A stretch of DNA of 64,000 nucleotides from positions 11,006,382-11,070,381 of the forward strand of contig CM049317.1 of the NCBI GenBank assembly GCA_026874595.1. Direction: 5' to 3'. Under the pieces are notes generated by a model. The model made no database searches and was not told the origin of the DNA. It was given only the letters and a program-made list of their open reading frames with translations. The DNA comes from Sipunculus nudus (taxonomy: Eukaryota; Annelida; Sipuncula; Golfingiida; Sipunculidae). Below, one piece after another: positions 36,957-48,853 of this stretch. Every line of letters begins with the position of its first letter. Position 1 is the first letter of the stretch. The position numbers and the translations under genes were made by a program.

Positions 36957-38349
36957 CTGAAATGAAAAGAAATTAATGGATACACCATGTGATTAACAAA
37001 TAGTACATGTGTGATAAAACATTGTATCTGTTCCAACACCCTTGAAGTATGTGATAGTTCTTTCAAATTTACCTTAAAGTTTTAACAAAATAAATATTAC
37101 TGAGATTCCTTCTTTTTTAAGATTTTCAGCCTTTTTCAAACATTCAATGCATAAAATGTATACAATGTGGCAATGTACGATCTGAAGTAAACACCAAGTA
37201 ACCATGACAACCCAGGACATGAGGGCAGTAATGATATACTTCTTATCTAACAATACAATACCTATTGTGATACTTCACAATCTGTTTAAGGATTTGACAT
37301 TAAAGGTGTATTGCAGCTGAAACTCCAAGCTGATGTTTCTTCTTTTTGATTGCTAGATAACCAAACTTCCTCTCACAGAATTTATTTCCAAATTATAAAT
37401 ACCATTTATTTACAAATAATGAGCCAATCATATGTTGTGAAATTAATTTCTGACCAATAACATTTTATCGTGAATGCTGTATGTGGTGTCTTGAAACGAT
37501 GTATAAATGTTCAAACTGTCTTCAATTTAACAAATATCATCTATGTATTGATACAGAGACATCTGATGATATTGATACACTATCTGACTTTGTATAGCTA
37601 TGTATCTGTGAACCCTGGTATCATAACAGTCCTACTAGAGCCTATCAACAGTGGTTTTGTCATAATTTATCACTGGCTTTGCTGGGAAATTAATTGCTCA
37701 AAAAAACACTGAACATGCAGAAGCAAAATATAATGCACCATCAACAAGGCTGCTGCCATATATCCATGTTAAGATTGACAGATGATCATTGATATGATCA
37801 CCGATGTCTCTGACATAAATCACTCAGTATTATCATAATTATCACAAACTAATATAGCAAAAGAAGTCTTTAGATTATTATTAATATAGCTAAACAATGA
37901 AAACATTGGAACATAGGATTTCAGCTTCTGTAACAATATTTTTTAATGAAAATTACATGCAGTTGATACACGAAGCCATTTTGACAACTTGTTACTGGTT
38001 TTATGCTAACAGGCTAGTTCTATGAATAAATGTTATGAAATCTGTCTGAAAACTTTTGATTTTCAAGTGCAAATGATGGTTGATACTTCTCCTGAACATG
38101 TCAAATATCAATATTTGAGGTTGATATTCTATATTTACATCTCCCCCCCCCCCCCCCAAAGCCTGCCCTTAACACTATACAGGGGAGAATAGATGACTTT
38201 AAAATAGATTGGGCCAAAACCCTGGCCAAGGTGAACAAGTTAGCCAGAAATGTTAGCAGATTTTATCAATTACTCTTGCATGCAGAAGCAGGGATGCAAT
38301 AGTATGAGACCAACTGAGTGTAATTTTTTTCTCTTTTTAGCTTCATCAG

Positions 38350-41300
38350 ATTATAACTAGATGTGTCGGAACGACACGAATGCCCCTGCCTGGGGCAAAT
38401 TAGAAACATTTGTTAAATTTTGTAAAATTTTTTAAGTTCAGGAAGTGTTGTATGGTCAAAAGTAGGTCAACAAGGACAAAATGCAAACTCGATCTGTAAA
38501 GGGTCATTATCAAGTAACACACCAAAAATCAGGCCAGTATCTGCAGGCATTGTGAAAAAAGTCCATATATGTGCATTTTTCATGAAAATTTCTGTCTTTC
38601 ATGAAATTTTCTATGTTCAGGATCTGTCATATGGTGAAAAATAGGTTAACTGGGACAAAACGCGAACTCGATCTGTAAGTGGTCATTATGCGCCCACAGA
38701 CCAAACATTAGGCCAGTATCTGTAAGCATTGTATTGCGAAACTAGAATATTAGCAAAAGTTGATAATCATTTATAAATTTAAATTGGAGAGGTATATACC
38801 ATGTTTCATAACAATCCACCAAATGCTTCCTGAGAAATAAGCTCCTAAGTTTTTTTTCTATACTAAGCTCTGTGACCTTGAAAAGTAGTTCAAGATCACC
38901 CATCTTTGAACTTGACCAAGATTTTGTAAATATAATGCAATAGCACTGAAGAAATGAAGTTCCTGTGTTGAATACCTTTGGAGATATCCTGCACAAAAGG
39001 CCAAAATTGAAACAAGGGACCTATGGGTCACGGCGCTCAGCTGTTATATATGATAAAAAAATATGATTTAGAAATGAGGCACATGCTGGTTTTGTGTGGT
39101 AATAAGTATAAGCTGTATTATGAGTTGTTGTTGTTAAGCTTATGTATGATTTTGATAGTACCTTTGGAGACAGAGAAGAGAATTGATTTCATTTATTTTA
39201 TTAACAAATGGAGTACTATTGTCACACAGATTTTGACTTGGCCATATAACTTATAAGCAGAACATATAATATAAGAGTTTAACTATTTATTAAAAAAATT
39301 ACAAATATTGTCCCAGATATAATTTTTATTAAAAATAATAAGAGAATCGTATGATTTTTAAAATGAAATATAACTGAAATGATTATTAAAATAATATTTA
39401 AGAATATATTCATGAATGCATTCATGAATACATTTGGAAAGTATTTGCACTGGTATTCATATACTTTCATTTTTTCCTGAATTCCCATTCTTTATGCAAG
39501 AAATTTTATAATGGAGTACATATTCATATTCGTATTTAAATACAATTGCAAAGTATTCCCACCATGTCTGGAATTTATTCAGTTTTCACCAAACAATGGT
39601 GTTGAGAATCCAGAATGTACAAAATTCACACATTTAAATAATGATCATAAGTACCTGGTTTTATGGCTTTTATTTATATTTAAAAAAAAATAAATGTGAT
39701 ATATTTATTTTGGACTAATTTCACATCAATGTACACACTAGACACAGTAGGAATCTAGATTAATATTATCAACTGCATCTTTGTCTATCATTAATTTCCT
39801 TCATAAGATCCCTAATGATTAGTAATGAATAATATGATTTACTTTTTTATTATTAAAATTGAACTGAAAAATGCCATAGGTGACTGCATGGTGTTATTTG
39901 GAATATGTGACATTCTATCCATCAATACAAGATTCTTATATCATCAGTAACTGCAAGTTATTTCCCTATTAATATAAACTAACAAATTCCTTTTCTATTT
40001 TTCTTTAATTTGTTATTAAAAACCAATAAAAATTGATTAATTTATTGTTATGTTGTTGGTTAAAACTACTTGATGAGTTGGGTTGGACACCTGGATCAAC
40101 TGTGGCTGGCCATAAGCTGCCTTGCTGCCCCGGTATCTGCCTCGCCTCAAGCGTGCATAATTTGCTGAAAGTTCAACAAGGTCAACATACAGGTGACTCA
40201 AGAGTGGCTGGAAAGAGCCAAGGTCTGACATGGTCTCATAAAAACATTAATAAAAGCTACAATTTTTGGCCAATTTCTTTCAGCTTTCTAAACTAAAAAG
40301 CTGAAATCCTTGTGTGTGCATGACATGAAAATTATATAAACAGAGCTCACATTAAACAAAAGTGAAATGGTCAAAGTTGGGCAAAATTTAAGGTACTAAT
40401 TTTATATTTATACTAATAACTTATAAAATTTTAAAAATTCAGAACTAATTTTGGGTATTCAATTGAATCTTGATTAAATAATCTTACATCCCTGACAAAA
40501 AATCTCTAGCTTCAGCAAGCCCCTTGTTAAGGGAGTAAATATATTTCTTGATTTTTTACAAAGTGCATTATGTTTGGGCCCATAACTTAAAACAATTACG
40601 CAATACTGACATCATTTCTGGCATGTGCACAGAGAATGTATTGAAAAACATGTATATTATATATGATTAAAGTCAGATCAGTGGTTTTGATATTAGGCAG
40701 TATTGAAGTGTAATAACGGGTTTTTAATTGAAAAATGAAGTTTTTCATTAATATCTCAAAGGTATTAAGTCCTAGTGACCAAATTCTTGGCATGGTAGGG
40801 AATTTTAGAGACATCTAATTGTATGCCAAATTTTAGGAACTGAGAGCTTAAGCTGGGGAGCTGAGCTCTTGCAAACTGCATAACACTAGCCTGATGTAAA
40901 CAATATGTTACATGGTGCTTGAACACTTGAATAAAATCTACAGTTTTTGATCAACTGGTTTCAAATTTTTGGTGTTAACAGACAAAATGCTAACAAAAAC
41001 ATGCTGAGAAAATTAAATCCACAGTACTAAAAGGAAAAAAACATGCATGGTCAAAGTTAGGCAAAATTTAAGGTACCAATTTTTTGTTTTTGCTAATATT
41101 TTAAAAAATTTAAAAGATTTTGCTCTAATTTTGGGTATACAATTTAATTTTGATTAATTAAAGTTATATTACTTGAAAAAAAGTCCATAGCTTTAACAAG
41201 TTTTGTGTTAAGTGATCAAATATCTTTCCTGATTTTTTACAAAATGCATTATGTTCTGGCCCATAACTTTCTTAAATTATATATTACAGACATAATTTCA

Positions 41301-42635
41301 GGCATGTACATAGGAACTATATAGAGGAATATTTATGGTAAATATGAGGAAAAACAGATGAGTGGTTTTGTTATTAGGCAGCCCTAAAGTGTGAAAATAG
41401 GTTTTTAATAAAAAATTGAGGTTTTTCCTTAATTTCTCAAAGGAACAAAGTCTCAAAGACCCAGTTTTTGGCTTGGTAGGAGATCTTGGGGACAGCTAAC
41501 ATTATGCCAAATTTTGGATTCCTAAGTCTTACGGTTTCAAAACGTGCCACATCTACGGACGGACGGACGGACGGACAGACGGACGGACGACGGACAATGG
41601 ACCACGACTATAGCTCAGATGACTTATAGTCAGCTGAGCTAAAAATCTGATAAAATTTCATTAAAAAATCAGAAATTGCAGGTGGCGCCACCAAAATTGT
41701 GCAGCACATACAGACCATCAGTCCCAATGATCATAGTAAGTTTTGTGAAAATCCACACAATAGTTCCTGAGATATAAACTTCTGAGTGTTTTTCTATAAT
41801 CAGCTCTAAAATGTAGAAAAATGGGTCAAGGTCACCCATCTTCGAACATGACCAAGATTTTATCCATATACATCTTCACTGATGAAATAAAATTCCAACG
41901 GTTAATCCTTTTAGAGATATCCCGCTCACAAGGTAAAAGTTAACAGACGCGGAACGAACGGACGGACAACAATAGCCCATCAGCCTATGAGCTGAGGGCT
42001 AAAAACGGCTGTACATGTGTATTTGTCATGAAAATTTCTATTTTTCATGAATTTTTCTAAGTTTAGGAGCCGTAAAACCATCAAAAGTAGGTCAACCGGG
42101 AAGAAACGCAAACTCAATCTGCAACTGGTCATTATCTGCCCACACACCAAAAATCAGGCCAATATCTGCAGGCATTGCGAAAAAAAGTCCGTACATGTGT
42201 ATTTGTCATGTAAATTTCTATTTTTCATGAAATTTTCTAAGTTTAGGAGCCATAAAACGTTCAAAATTAGGTCAACTGGGACAAAACATGAACTCGATCT
42301 GTAACTGGTCATTATCTGCCCACACACCAAAAATCAGGCCAATATCTGCAGGCATTGCGAAAAAAAGTCCGTACATGTGTATTTGTCATGAAAATTTCTA
42401 TTTTTCATGAAATTTTCTAAGTTTAGGAGCCGTAAAATTGTCAAAAGTAGGTCAACCGGGACGAAACGCGAACTCGATCTGTAACTGGTCATTATCTGCC
42501 CACACACCAAAAATCAGGCCAATATCTGCAGGCATTGCGAAAAAAAAGTCCGTACAACTGTTTGATTTCGGAATGACGGAATGACAGACACGGGTAAAAC
42601 TATATGCCCCGGCCACTTTGTGGCGGGGGCATAAA
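38350..42635. mobile_element. Composite repeat block with hairpin-bearing edges
   Basis: The left edge (38365-38400) has 'ggaacgacacgaatgcccct' and a GCCCC...GGGGC hairpin. The right edge (42602-42632) has a strong hairpin ATGCCCC-GGCCAC / GTGGC-GGGGGCAT followed by 'aaaaaa'. Inside are a ~180-bp repeat (two diverged copies near 38430-38735 and three at 42010-42560), a two-copy ~680-bp direct repeat (about 40300-41560), a 'ggacggacgg' run (41555-41590), and a GGTGGCGCCACC module (41681). It is unclear whether this is one large element or several nested ones; no coding sequence is present. Confidence 0.6.
42010..42560. repeat. Three-copy ~180-bp tandem
   Basis: 'tacatgtgtatttgtcatg' begins units at about 42011, 42192 and 42372, each followed by 'aaattttctaagtttaggag', 'gtcaac(c/t)ggga' and 'aatatctgcaggcattgcg'. 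The copies are over 90 percent alike, so the tandem is younger than the related copies at 38430-38735. Confidence 0.85.
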
Positions 42636-42726
42636 AAAGGGGTTGGGGACAGTGCCTCCTACGCCCCAATTCCACTTCTGTTGTTCATGTAGATGGAGTT
42701 GTAGTAGATCTGGGCTGTATTCCTAC

Positions 42727-42853
42727 CTTTAGGTCTGCCATCCCACAATGTAGCCATGTCTAAGACTCGTTCCTCGACACACAAGGCAGTCAGTCGAGCT
42801 TCAGCATCCTGGTCCCAGCTGTCTTCAATTGTGTCCTTCAGAGCACGGATGGC
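42727..42853 (-). CDS. BMPR2: BMPR2, exon encoding the end of the kinase domain
   Basis: The exon reads [20 protein letters not shown] then [22 protein letters not shown]. It matches human [29 protein letters not shown] almost residue for residue, including the subdomain XI Arg (DAEARLTA). The acceptor is tttcag; the donor AAAG|gtagga leaves one base that joins to GT at 36956. If this donor is ignored, translation continues about 21 residues to a TAG near 42659, giving a tail-less product. Confidence 0.92.
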
Positions 42854-43340
42854 CTGAAAACACAAAGATTAGATTCAAATGTCTGACAGCACATTTGTAA
42901 AAGCAGTTCTGGGACAATTACCCCCTTGACAACCCCTTAAATAGAAGCCTGCCTTTTTCAGACACTGGGTCAAAGCAGGGTCTGAAAAAAATAAAAGCCC
43001 TGGCGTCTGATCAAGGAAATTTAATAAATAAGAAACAATGGTAAGTGACAAATAGCAATTGAAGTAAAAGGGCCCAGTATGTGACAAAATATCATTAATA
43101 TGAAACTAATACATGCCTGGGTACACAGGAATACAGGCCTGTTGTAAATGCTATTGTCAGTCAAGTAATATTTATGATAATTTTTATAAACTGACTAACA
43201 GATTCAAAAAGTTTTCAATAAAATGATGCAACGGTGTGCCTTTTAGGTGACCAAATGTAAGATACTGGTTAAAGTCCATATCAAATTATATATCATATAT
43301 AAATCAATTTGTGTAATTTCTTGAAGATCTGAGTACACAC
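42854..43340 (-). other. BMPR2 intron
   Basis: 487 bp, donor CCA|gtgtgt, acceptor tttcag. No features noted. Confidence 0.8.
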
Positions 43341-43477
43341 TGGGTTACTGTCTTTCCAAACATCAGGGAAGGTGGGCCTTGTCTTGTTGCGAGACACTAA
43401 TAGTTGCATCTCGTCGAACGTCGGATGAAGGCCAGCCTCAGTCTGGTATGGCACCTGGTAATCAGGAACAGGCAAAC
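43341..43477 (-). CDS. BMPR2: BMPR2, kinase exon (subdomains X-XI)
   Basis: Encodes LPVPDYQVPYQTEAGLHPTF then DEMQLLVSRNKTRPTFPDVW. The human counterpart is [39 protein letters not shown]. It enters with two bases completing the codon from 44314 and leaves in phase 0 (SNP|AIR). This is the alpha-G region, a segment that separates type II from type I receptors. Splice sites are good (tttttcag; CCA|gtgtgt). Confidence 0.93.
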
Positions 43478-44313
43478 CTGAAAAATGTTTATTTTAGACA
43501 CATGAACTTAACAATCACTGGTTATGTTATATATATTTATTCAGAAAAGTTATGTATGTTATACATAGTAATTATACTAGTGTACAAAAATTTCATATAT
43601 AATTTATTATTGCTCATGTTTTGAAATCAATCAGATAATTCATTATCATATTTACAAATAATAAACAGAAATATTTGTCCATAATGACATATATTTTCAA
43701 TTATTCCATCACAATATTAAGATTTCTCTCATTTTCAAAACAAGTCCCTTAGACACATTAAATTGACAAATATCACCTAATCTTTTATATTTGACAGCAT
43801 AAGTAATGCAACAGATAACACAATATGATAATCTTGGGAGGTACAATTAAACCAGCTTACATTCTGCCCAAACCTGGTAAAAAAGGTGAAAATAACTTTT
43901 TTTCAGATAAATGGGTTCAGGCATATGTATCACTTGGACAGGTACCAAAAAATCAATATACCGCTAGATGCTGGTTGACTGATATGTATATAAAATGCTT
44001 CTGCCAGAATCAATATCATTAAAGTGGTAAACCTTGAACTGGTTTTTACAAACTGAACCATTCTTTTTTTATATTTAATCTGAATTGATCAGGAAACATT
44101 AAAGTAAAGAAGTACAAGTCTTCAAAGGTATTTTTAGGCAATTTAAATGCAACTTATGCATCTAGTATGTCAACCTAAATATGAAATTCCTCATCTGAAT
44201 CTTAACTGCACTGAATAACCATGTAGAAAATGGGAAATGAACAACCTGAAACCACATGATAGGACTGTATTGTAATTATCACATATTTGTGGTGTATCTG
44301 TGGTTAAGTTTAC
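43478..44313 (-). other. BMPR2 intron
   Basis: 836 bp, AT-rich, donor CAAG|gtaaac. Nothing recognisable inside. Confidence 0.8.
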
Positions 44314-44461
44314 CTTGGTACAGGTCAGAACAACGAGACGCTATTTCCCACAATACCAAGCCCAAGGCATAAACGTCGATTTGCTTCAATGATGATTCAC
44401 AATCTCTCAAGTTTACAGCCCCATCCAGTACCTCGGGAGCCATGTACCTCAGTGTCCCCAC
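44314..44461 (-). CDS. BMPR2: BMPR2, kinase exon (activation segment end, APE)
   Basis: Encodes [20 protein letters not shown] then [20 protein letters not shown]. The APE motif (MAPEVLDG) and the NLRDCES signature are diagnostic of BMP type II receptors (human [17 protein letters not shown]). The acceptor ccactag sits before GTG, and the preceding exon ends GAT, so the junction restores D-VGT. The donor is CAAG|gtaaac, phase 1. Confidence 0.94.
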
Positions 44462-46634
44462 CTAGTGGAAGAAAAAACAACTATGCATTCCGTGTTGTGA
44501 AATTTAACATGAAACTTCTAAATCTTGGTTAGTATAAGCACATTTTATACTCCACTTCAAAATATCTGTTGACCTGCAAAAGTGCAAGGATGCTTGTAAT
44601 TTAATTCCCAAATCTTACTATTATTTGCAGAGTCATCCACAGAATGTTCTTCCAGATCACACTAAGTTAATCTGGGTCTCTTGACCACATAGATTCCCAC
44701 CTTGTCACTGTTCTCTGATTACTTCACTGTTGTATTTATATGCCTTTATCAAACCCTGACCTTACAAAAAATATCAAAACCACCCATGGGGGCTGTCACA
44801 GGATGCATGTTGTATTTATGGGTATACTGCTAATTAATGTAGGTATCACAAAGAAGAACTCCATGCTTAAATGAAACTGACATGTCATTTATAAAATATC
44901 TGTTAAGTTTTAATTTTTTTATATTGGGTAATAAATAGATACTTTGGAAGTGAAAAACCTATGAAAATTTATTAAATGTATCTTCACAGCTGTGGTGATA
45001 TAAAAATGGTGGATATCTGTATCCAAAGCCAAGGCTACATCCATACACTCCAAATAATGGTCATTTAAGACTGACCTGATTTTATGTAATTTACTGGTAC
45101 ATTCTCTAGGGAACATAATTGTGTCACGGTCACTGGAGAGCTATCTCTTATTGTAAGATTTACTCAGTTCGGCCTGCTACAGCGCTGACAGGAGATACTC
45201 TCAAGGGAGACTGGTGATTAACTTCAGCTCCATTTCAGCGTCTCTCAGTCTTTCCCCAGCACTGTAGTGCTGATGAAGCTATCAGACAGCCACCCTGCTC
45301 TGCACTTGCAGTGGCAGAGTGATTATTTTCCCTCTGACCACTGTGCTTGTCTTGAGCACTTCTTGTGTTGGACCCCCCCAGGGATACATAATTGTAAAAC
45401 ATGAGCAATTACCTGAGCTGCCAGAGATCAATAAACAAGCGTCTAAGAGGTAGTCTGGAGACTAAAGTTACCTTTGACCCACAAAGCTCAGACAGATACA
45501 CGATGGTGAAATACTATGTGTTTCCTATAAAGTCCTGTCTATATTTAAAGACTGACTTGCTGCAATTACCTCTACCCACAATTTTTTACACAAATTTATA
45601 TGCTAATCCAATTGACTTTTGGCCCACAAAGATCAGTGTCATATGCAAAGAACAAACTGCATAAATGAAACATTGTGTGTTTCTTATATATTCCTGTCTT
45701 ATATTTTAAAGACTGTGACTTGCTGCAATTACCTCTATCCACAATTTTTTAAACCAATTAGTATGTTCATCAAGATAAATTCAAGCTCTTTTTCACACTG
45801 ATTTCATTTGGTTGTTAAGATAATATCTTTAAATTTTAACTGATCAGCCACAAACTTTACTATCGGATATATTTCATTGGCTCACTTGATCTAATGCAAA
45901 ATTTTTCAAATTTATTTGAAATATTTAGAGCTTTCAGTCCGTGAAATGTAGAATAACAGCTCGAGCAAAATATGAAATGCTCTCAGACACCAGACATTAA
46001 CTAGACTACAATTTACACACATGACCCTTGACCCATGATGCAAAGCAGAAAATGAGGCAATGGCATACTGCATATTGCTAGAATATTCTTATCTGTGTGC
46101 AAATTGTATAGTGCAAGAATTCAACAGAAGTATTCAAGACAGTCTGCCAAACATTCTGGTACAAGTAGCACAAAATGCACATAGTTATCAATATTTAGAA
46201 ATGTTTCTGTTTGGTTTATATATCATGAGGCTTGAGATGTTCTTTTCATTGAATATACTGCCCACAATTGCAGCTTTAAAATAATCACTATATCCTACCA
46301 AAATACAATAAAACTGTCCTTGACTCGCCTTGCAATCTGTGAGTTGAACATTTGTCATTATTCAAATTAACATCCTACATGTAGAAAATTTTGTAGGTCA
46401 ATAACTGGGATTAACACAAGCTAGAAGAATGACTGCTCAAAATAACACCTTCAATCAATTCTCCTGTATGACTATCTTATCTATGATGTAAGGATTGATG
46501 TAGCAACCAAGCACTGCATGAAATATCAGCAAAGACAGATTGATGGATGAAGGTTTAAGACCTGGTACTATAGATCAGAGGACTCACAGGGGACTGGACA
46601 AAAAATTAGAGAGATAAGGATTACAAAGACCTAC
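44462..46634 (-). other. BMPR2 intron
   Basis: 2.17 kb, donor GAT|gtaggt, acceptor ccactag. Contains a two-copy tandem (45475-45765). A segment at 45165-45380 is less AT-rich, but I find no open frame with splice sites in it. Confidence 0.75.
45475..45765. repeat. Two-copy ~143-bp direct repeat
   Basis: 'cccacaaag(c/a)tcag' at about 45479 and 45622, then 'tgtgtttc(c/t)tat', 'ttgctgcaattacctcta' and 'ccacaattttttaaa/cac' in the same order in both copies. Confidence 0.75.
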
Positions 46635-46804
46635 ATCTGTAAGTGATGACTGCTCTGCGACCTCCTCCTGTCCATTCTTATAGTAACGACCGCCCATGAT
46701 CTTCATCGCAAAGCCAAAGTCGCAAACCACGCAAGACAGGTCTTCCTTAACCAGAATGTTACGAGTGTTGAAGTCTCGGTGAGCCACCGCTGGCTTTATC
46801 TTGT
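46635..46804 (-). CDS. BMPR2: BMPR2, kinase exon with HRD and DFG motifs
   Basis: Encodes KIKPAVAHRDFNTRNILVKE then DLSCVVCDFGFAMKIMGGRY and the start of the activation loop. The catalytic Asp is in HRDFNTRN (codon 46773-46775) and the metal-binding Asp in DFG (codon 46719-46721). Both are intact, so the receptor should be an active Ser/Thr kinase. The human equivalent is KPAISHRDLNSRNVLVKND...SDFGLSM. It enters with two bases completing Asp with the G left at 61843. The acceptor is ttttttgcag and the donor GAT|gtaggt. Confidence 0.94.
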
Positions 46805-46874
46805 CTGCAAAAAAATGAGATAAAAACATCAAGTTTTATGACAGGAAACTACACCCATAGAACAGGATAGGACC

Positions 46875-46930
46875 TGGCATTTTGGTTTAGCGTTGGACGG
46901 AAGGGCCTGGTTCGAAGTCTGAATACTGTT
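46875..46930 (+). mobile_element. tRNA-like SINE remnant
   Basis: TGGTTTAGCGTTGG (46883-46896) is A-box-like and GGTTCGAAGTC (46909-46919) is a close B box. The space between is shorter than in a real tRNA, so it is a shortened derivative. Confidence 0.4.
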
Positions 46931-48759
46931 AGTGGAATGATGATGAAATGTTAAATCTCGATGTAACCTCCAAGATTCAATGTCTTCAAGACATTTAATG
47001 ACTTCTGGATTATTCCTAACCCAGTGTATATAAAACCTGAAATCTAGAAGGTTTAATAATAACATATCGATCGTTCTTATAGTATGGGTACCTTCATCTG
47101 AGACAGCTGTACCCTCAACATGCCACAGACCTATATTTTTTTTTTAATTTCATGATAAACATAGCATTCATATATTCTTTAACAGCTCTATTCGAGAATG
47201 TTTTAAGACATTATGTCATTACAGAAACCAAATGCATGGATTTAAAAATAAAATAACTTTGGTACTATCATCACTAATTCTGTTTTATGGTATATTTTCC
47301 ACTTCTCTAAATTGGACATAGCATGAGGTTGTTATTAAAGATGTCTGTTCTGGGTATTTGCTGACATTTGCAGTATAACCAATGTCTGCATCACTTTTGG
47401 AATGCTTTTTATCGAAGGTTACGTTTCTAGTACTTTTGAACATCTTAAAGAAATAAACATGAAATCACATGACCATAATAAATACCTGTAGACATAGACA
47501 TTAATATGTATGCATGCATGATTAACCATATAAGGTTTGGAAGTATAATTTAAATTCCAAGTCATGCTATTGCCGACTGACTGGCTCTGTCTATAATGTG
47601 GCTCGATAAAAGTAACAAATTAAAAGAAAAACCTGCTATCTGGGTTTCAGATTTTTATGTCTGTGCCTAGGGATTCTTAACTTTTAATTAAGACATTAGA
47701 TTTAATCCCTGAGGTTCTTTGGAATTTCACAATTGTGCCTTTAATGCATTTGTGGGTTTAAACCAAATGACTTTTGATACAGGACATATTGAGGCATCAA
47801 AGATCATTAACAATCAAATAAATTAAAGAAGAATAATTCTTAATTGTTATTCTGCATTATGTTTATTCTTTCTACTGCAAGGAGAGTCGGCCAAGAAAGT
47901 ATGATTGATATATTAGTCTTATATGTGCACATTATATTTATTTTATAGTGAAATGATATTTTTGGTGACCATGTTTTGGTGTATTCTTGCAAAATAAGAC
48001 ATAGTGCCTTGAAGTTAATGAAGTAAATGTGATTCAGGAGGAGGTTATGGGTGTTTTATTAATGTGAAACTGCTACAAATAAACTCAATTACACGGTGAC
48101 ACTGTGTGGGTACAGTATATGATCTGCCACATGTAGCTCTTATGTAAGACAAAGAGATAACAGATATGTCTATATTACAACCCAAAAACATCACTCATTG
48201 TATCATGTTCAAACTGTGCATAGGTAGAAAAGTTTTATTATTTACTGCCCATCCCAAGATAATTGAAAAGTACTAGCGTGTTCCCACTTAATGCAAAATA
48301 TGTTATTTGGCCTTTATACTGGTACTATAAAATTAATTATCCTGACAATCATGAGAAGGCAATTATATTCCTAGTTAATTACTATACAGCAGCTGGTTAT
48401 GTCATTACTTATACTGTGGTTTGCTTCATATCTACCTGCAGGGTTAATATTTTGTGATTTTCACTTTTTCACCCTTTTTTTGCGAGGGTTCCATTTTGGC
48501 AACCCACCATACAAAAGGCCTACATAAGGTATAACCACTATCACATGGATAAATTAAATCAAATAATATGTGTGCAATAGCTTAACAATTGCATTGTAAA
48601 CCCTAAGGATGGAGTTGAAATTGTTGTTAATTAAAGGCAGATGAATTGAAAGTTCTGATATATTTCATAATATCGATCTTTGAACATATAAGATCTATCA
48701 TAATATATTATTCCTCATATCAATCATTTTACTTCTCAATTTGCTTTCGACGATGGGAC

Positions 48760-48853
48760 CTCTTATTCACGAAGGTTTTATTTTTGCGGTAATTATCCCT
48801 TCATGAATATCATGAAATTGAAACCATTGGGAACAAAAAAAGTAACCACAGTA
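48760..48853. repeat. Short dispersed AT/CG element, copy 3 of 3
   Basis: Diverged copy of the family at 1101 and 24316: 'ttattcacgaaggtttta', 'cttcatgaatatcatgaaa', 'gaacaaaaaaagtaaccaca'. Confidence 0.5.

Larger units (their letters stand above)
36957..42726 (-). other. BMPR2 intron before the tail exon
   Basis: A 5.77-kb GT-AG intron (gtagga ... atttcag). Most of 38340-42635 is a composite of repeats, listed separately. 36957-38130 is simple AT-rich sequence with a C-run at 38142-38157. Confidence 0.75.

Noticed and set aside
45160-45390. Less AT-rich segment with 'gtgctgatgaagc' as a hammerhead ribozyme
   Set aside because: A CTGATGA-like core is present but no GAAA-plus-stem partner follows at the right spacing.
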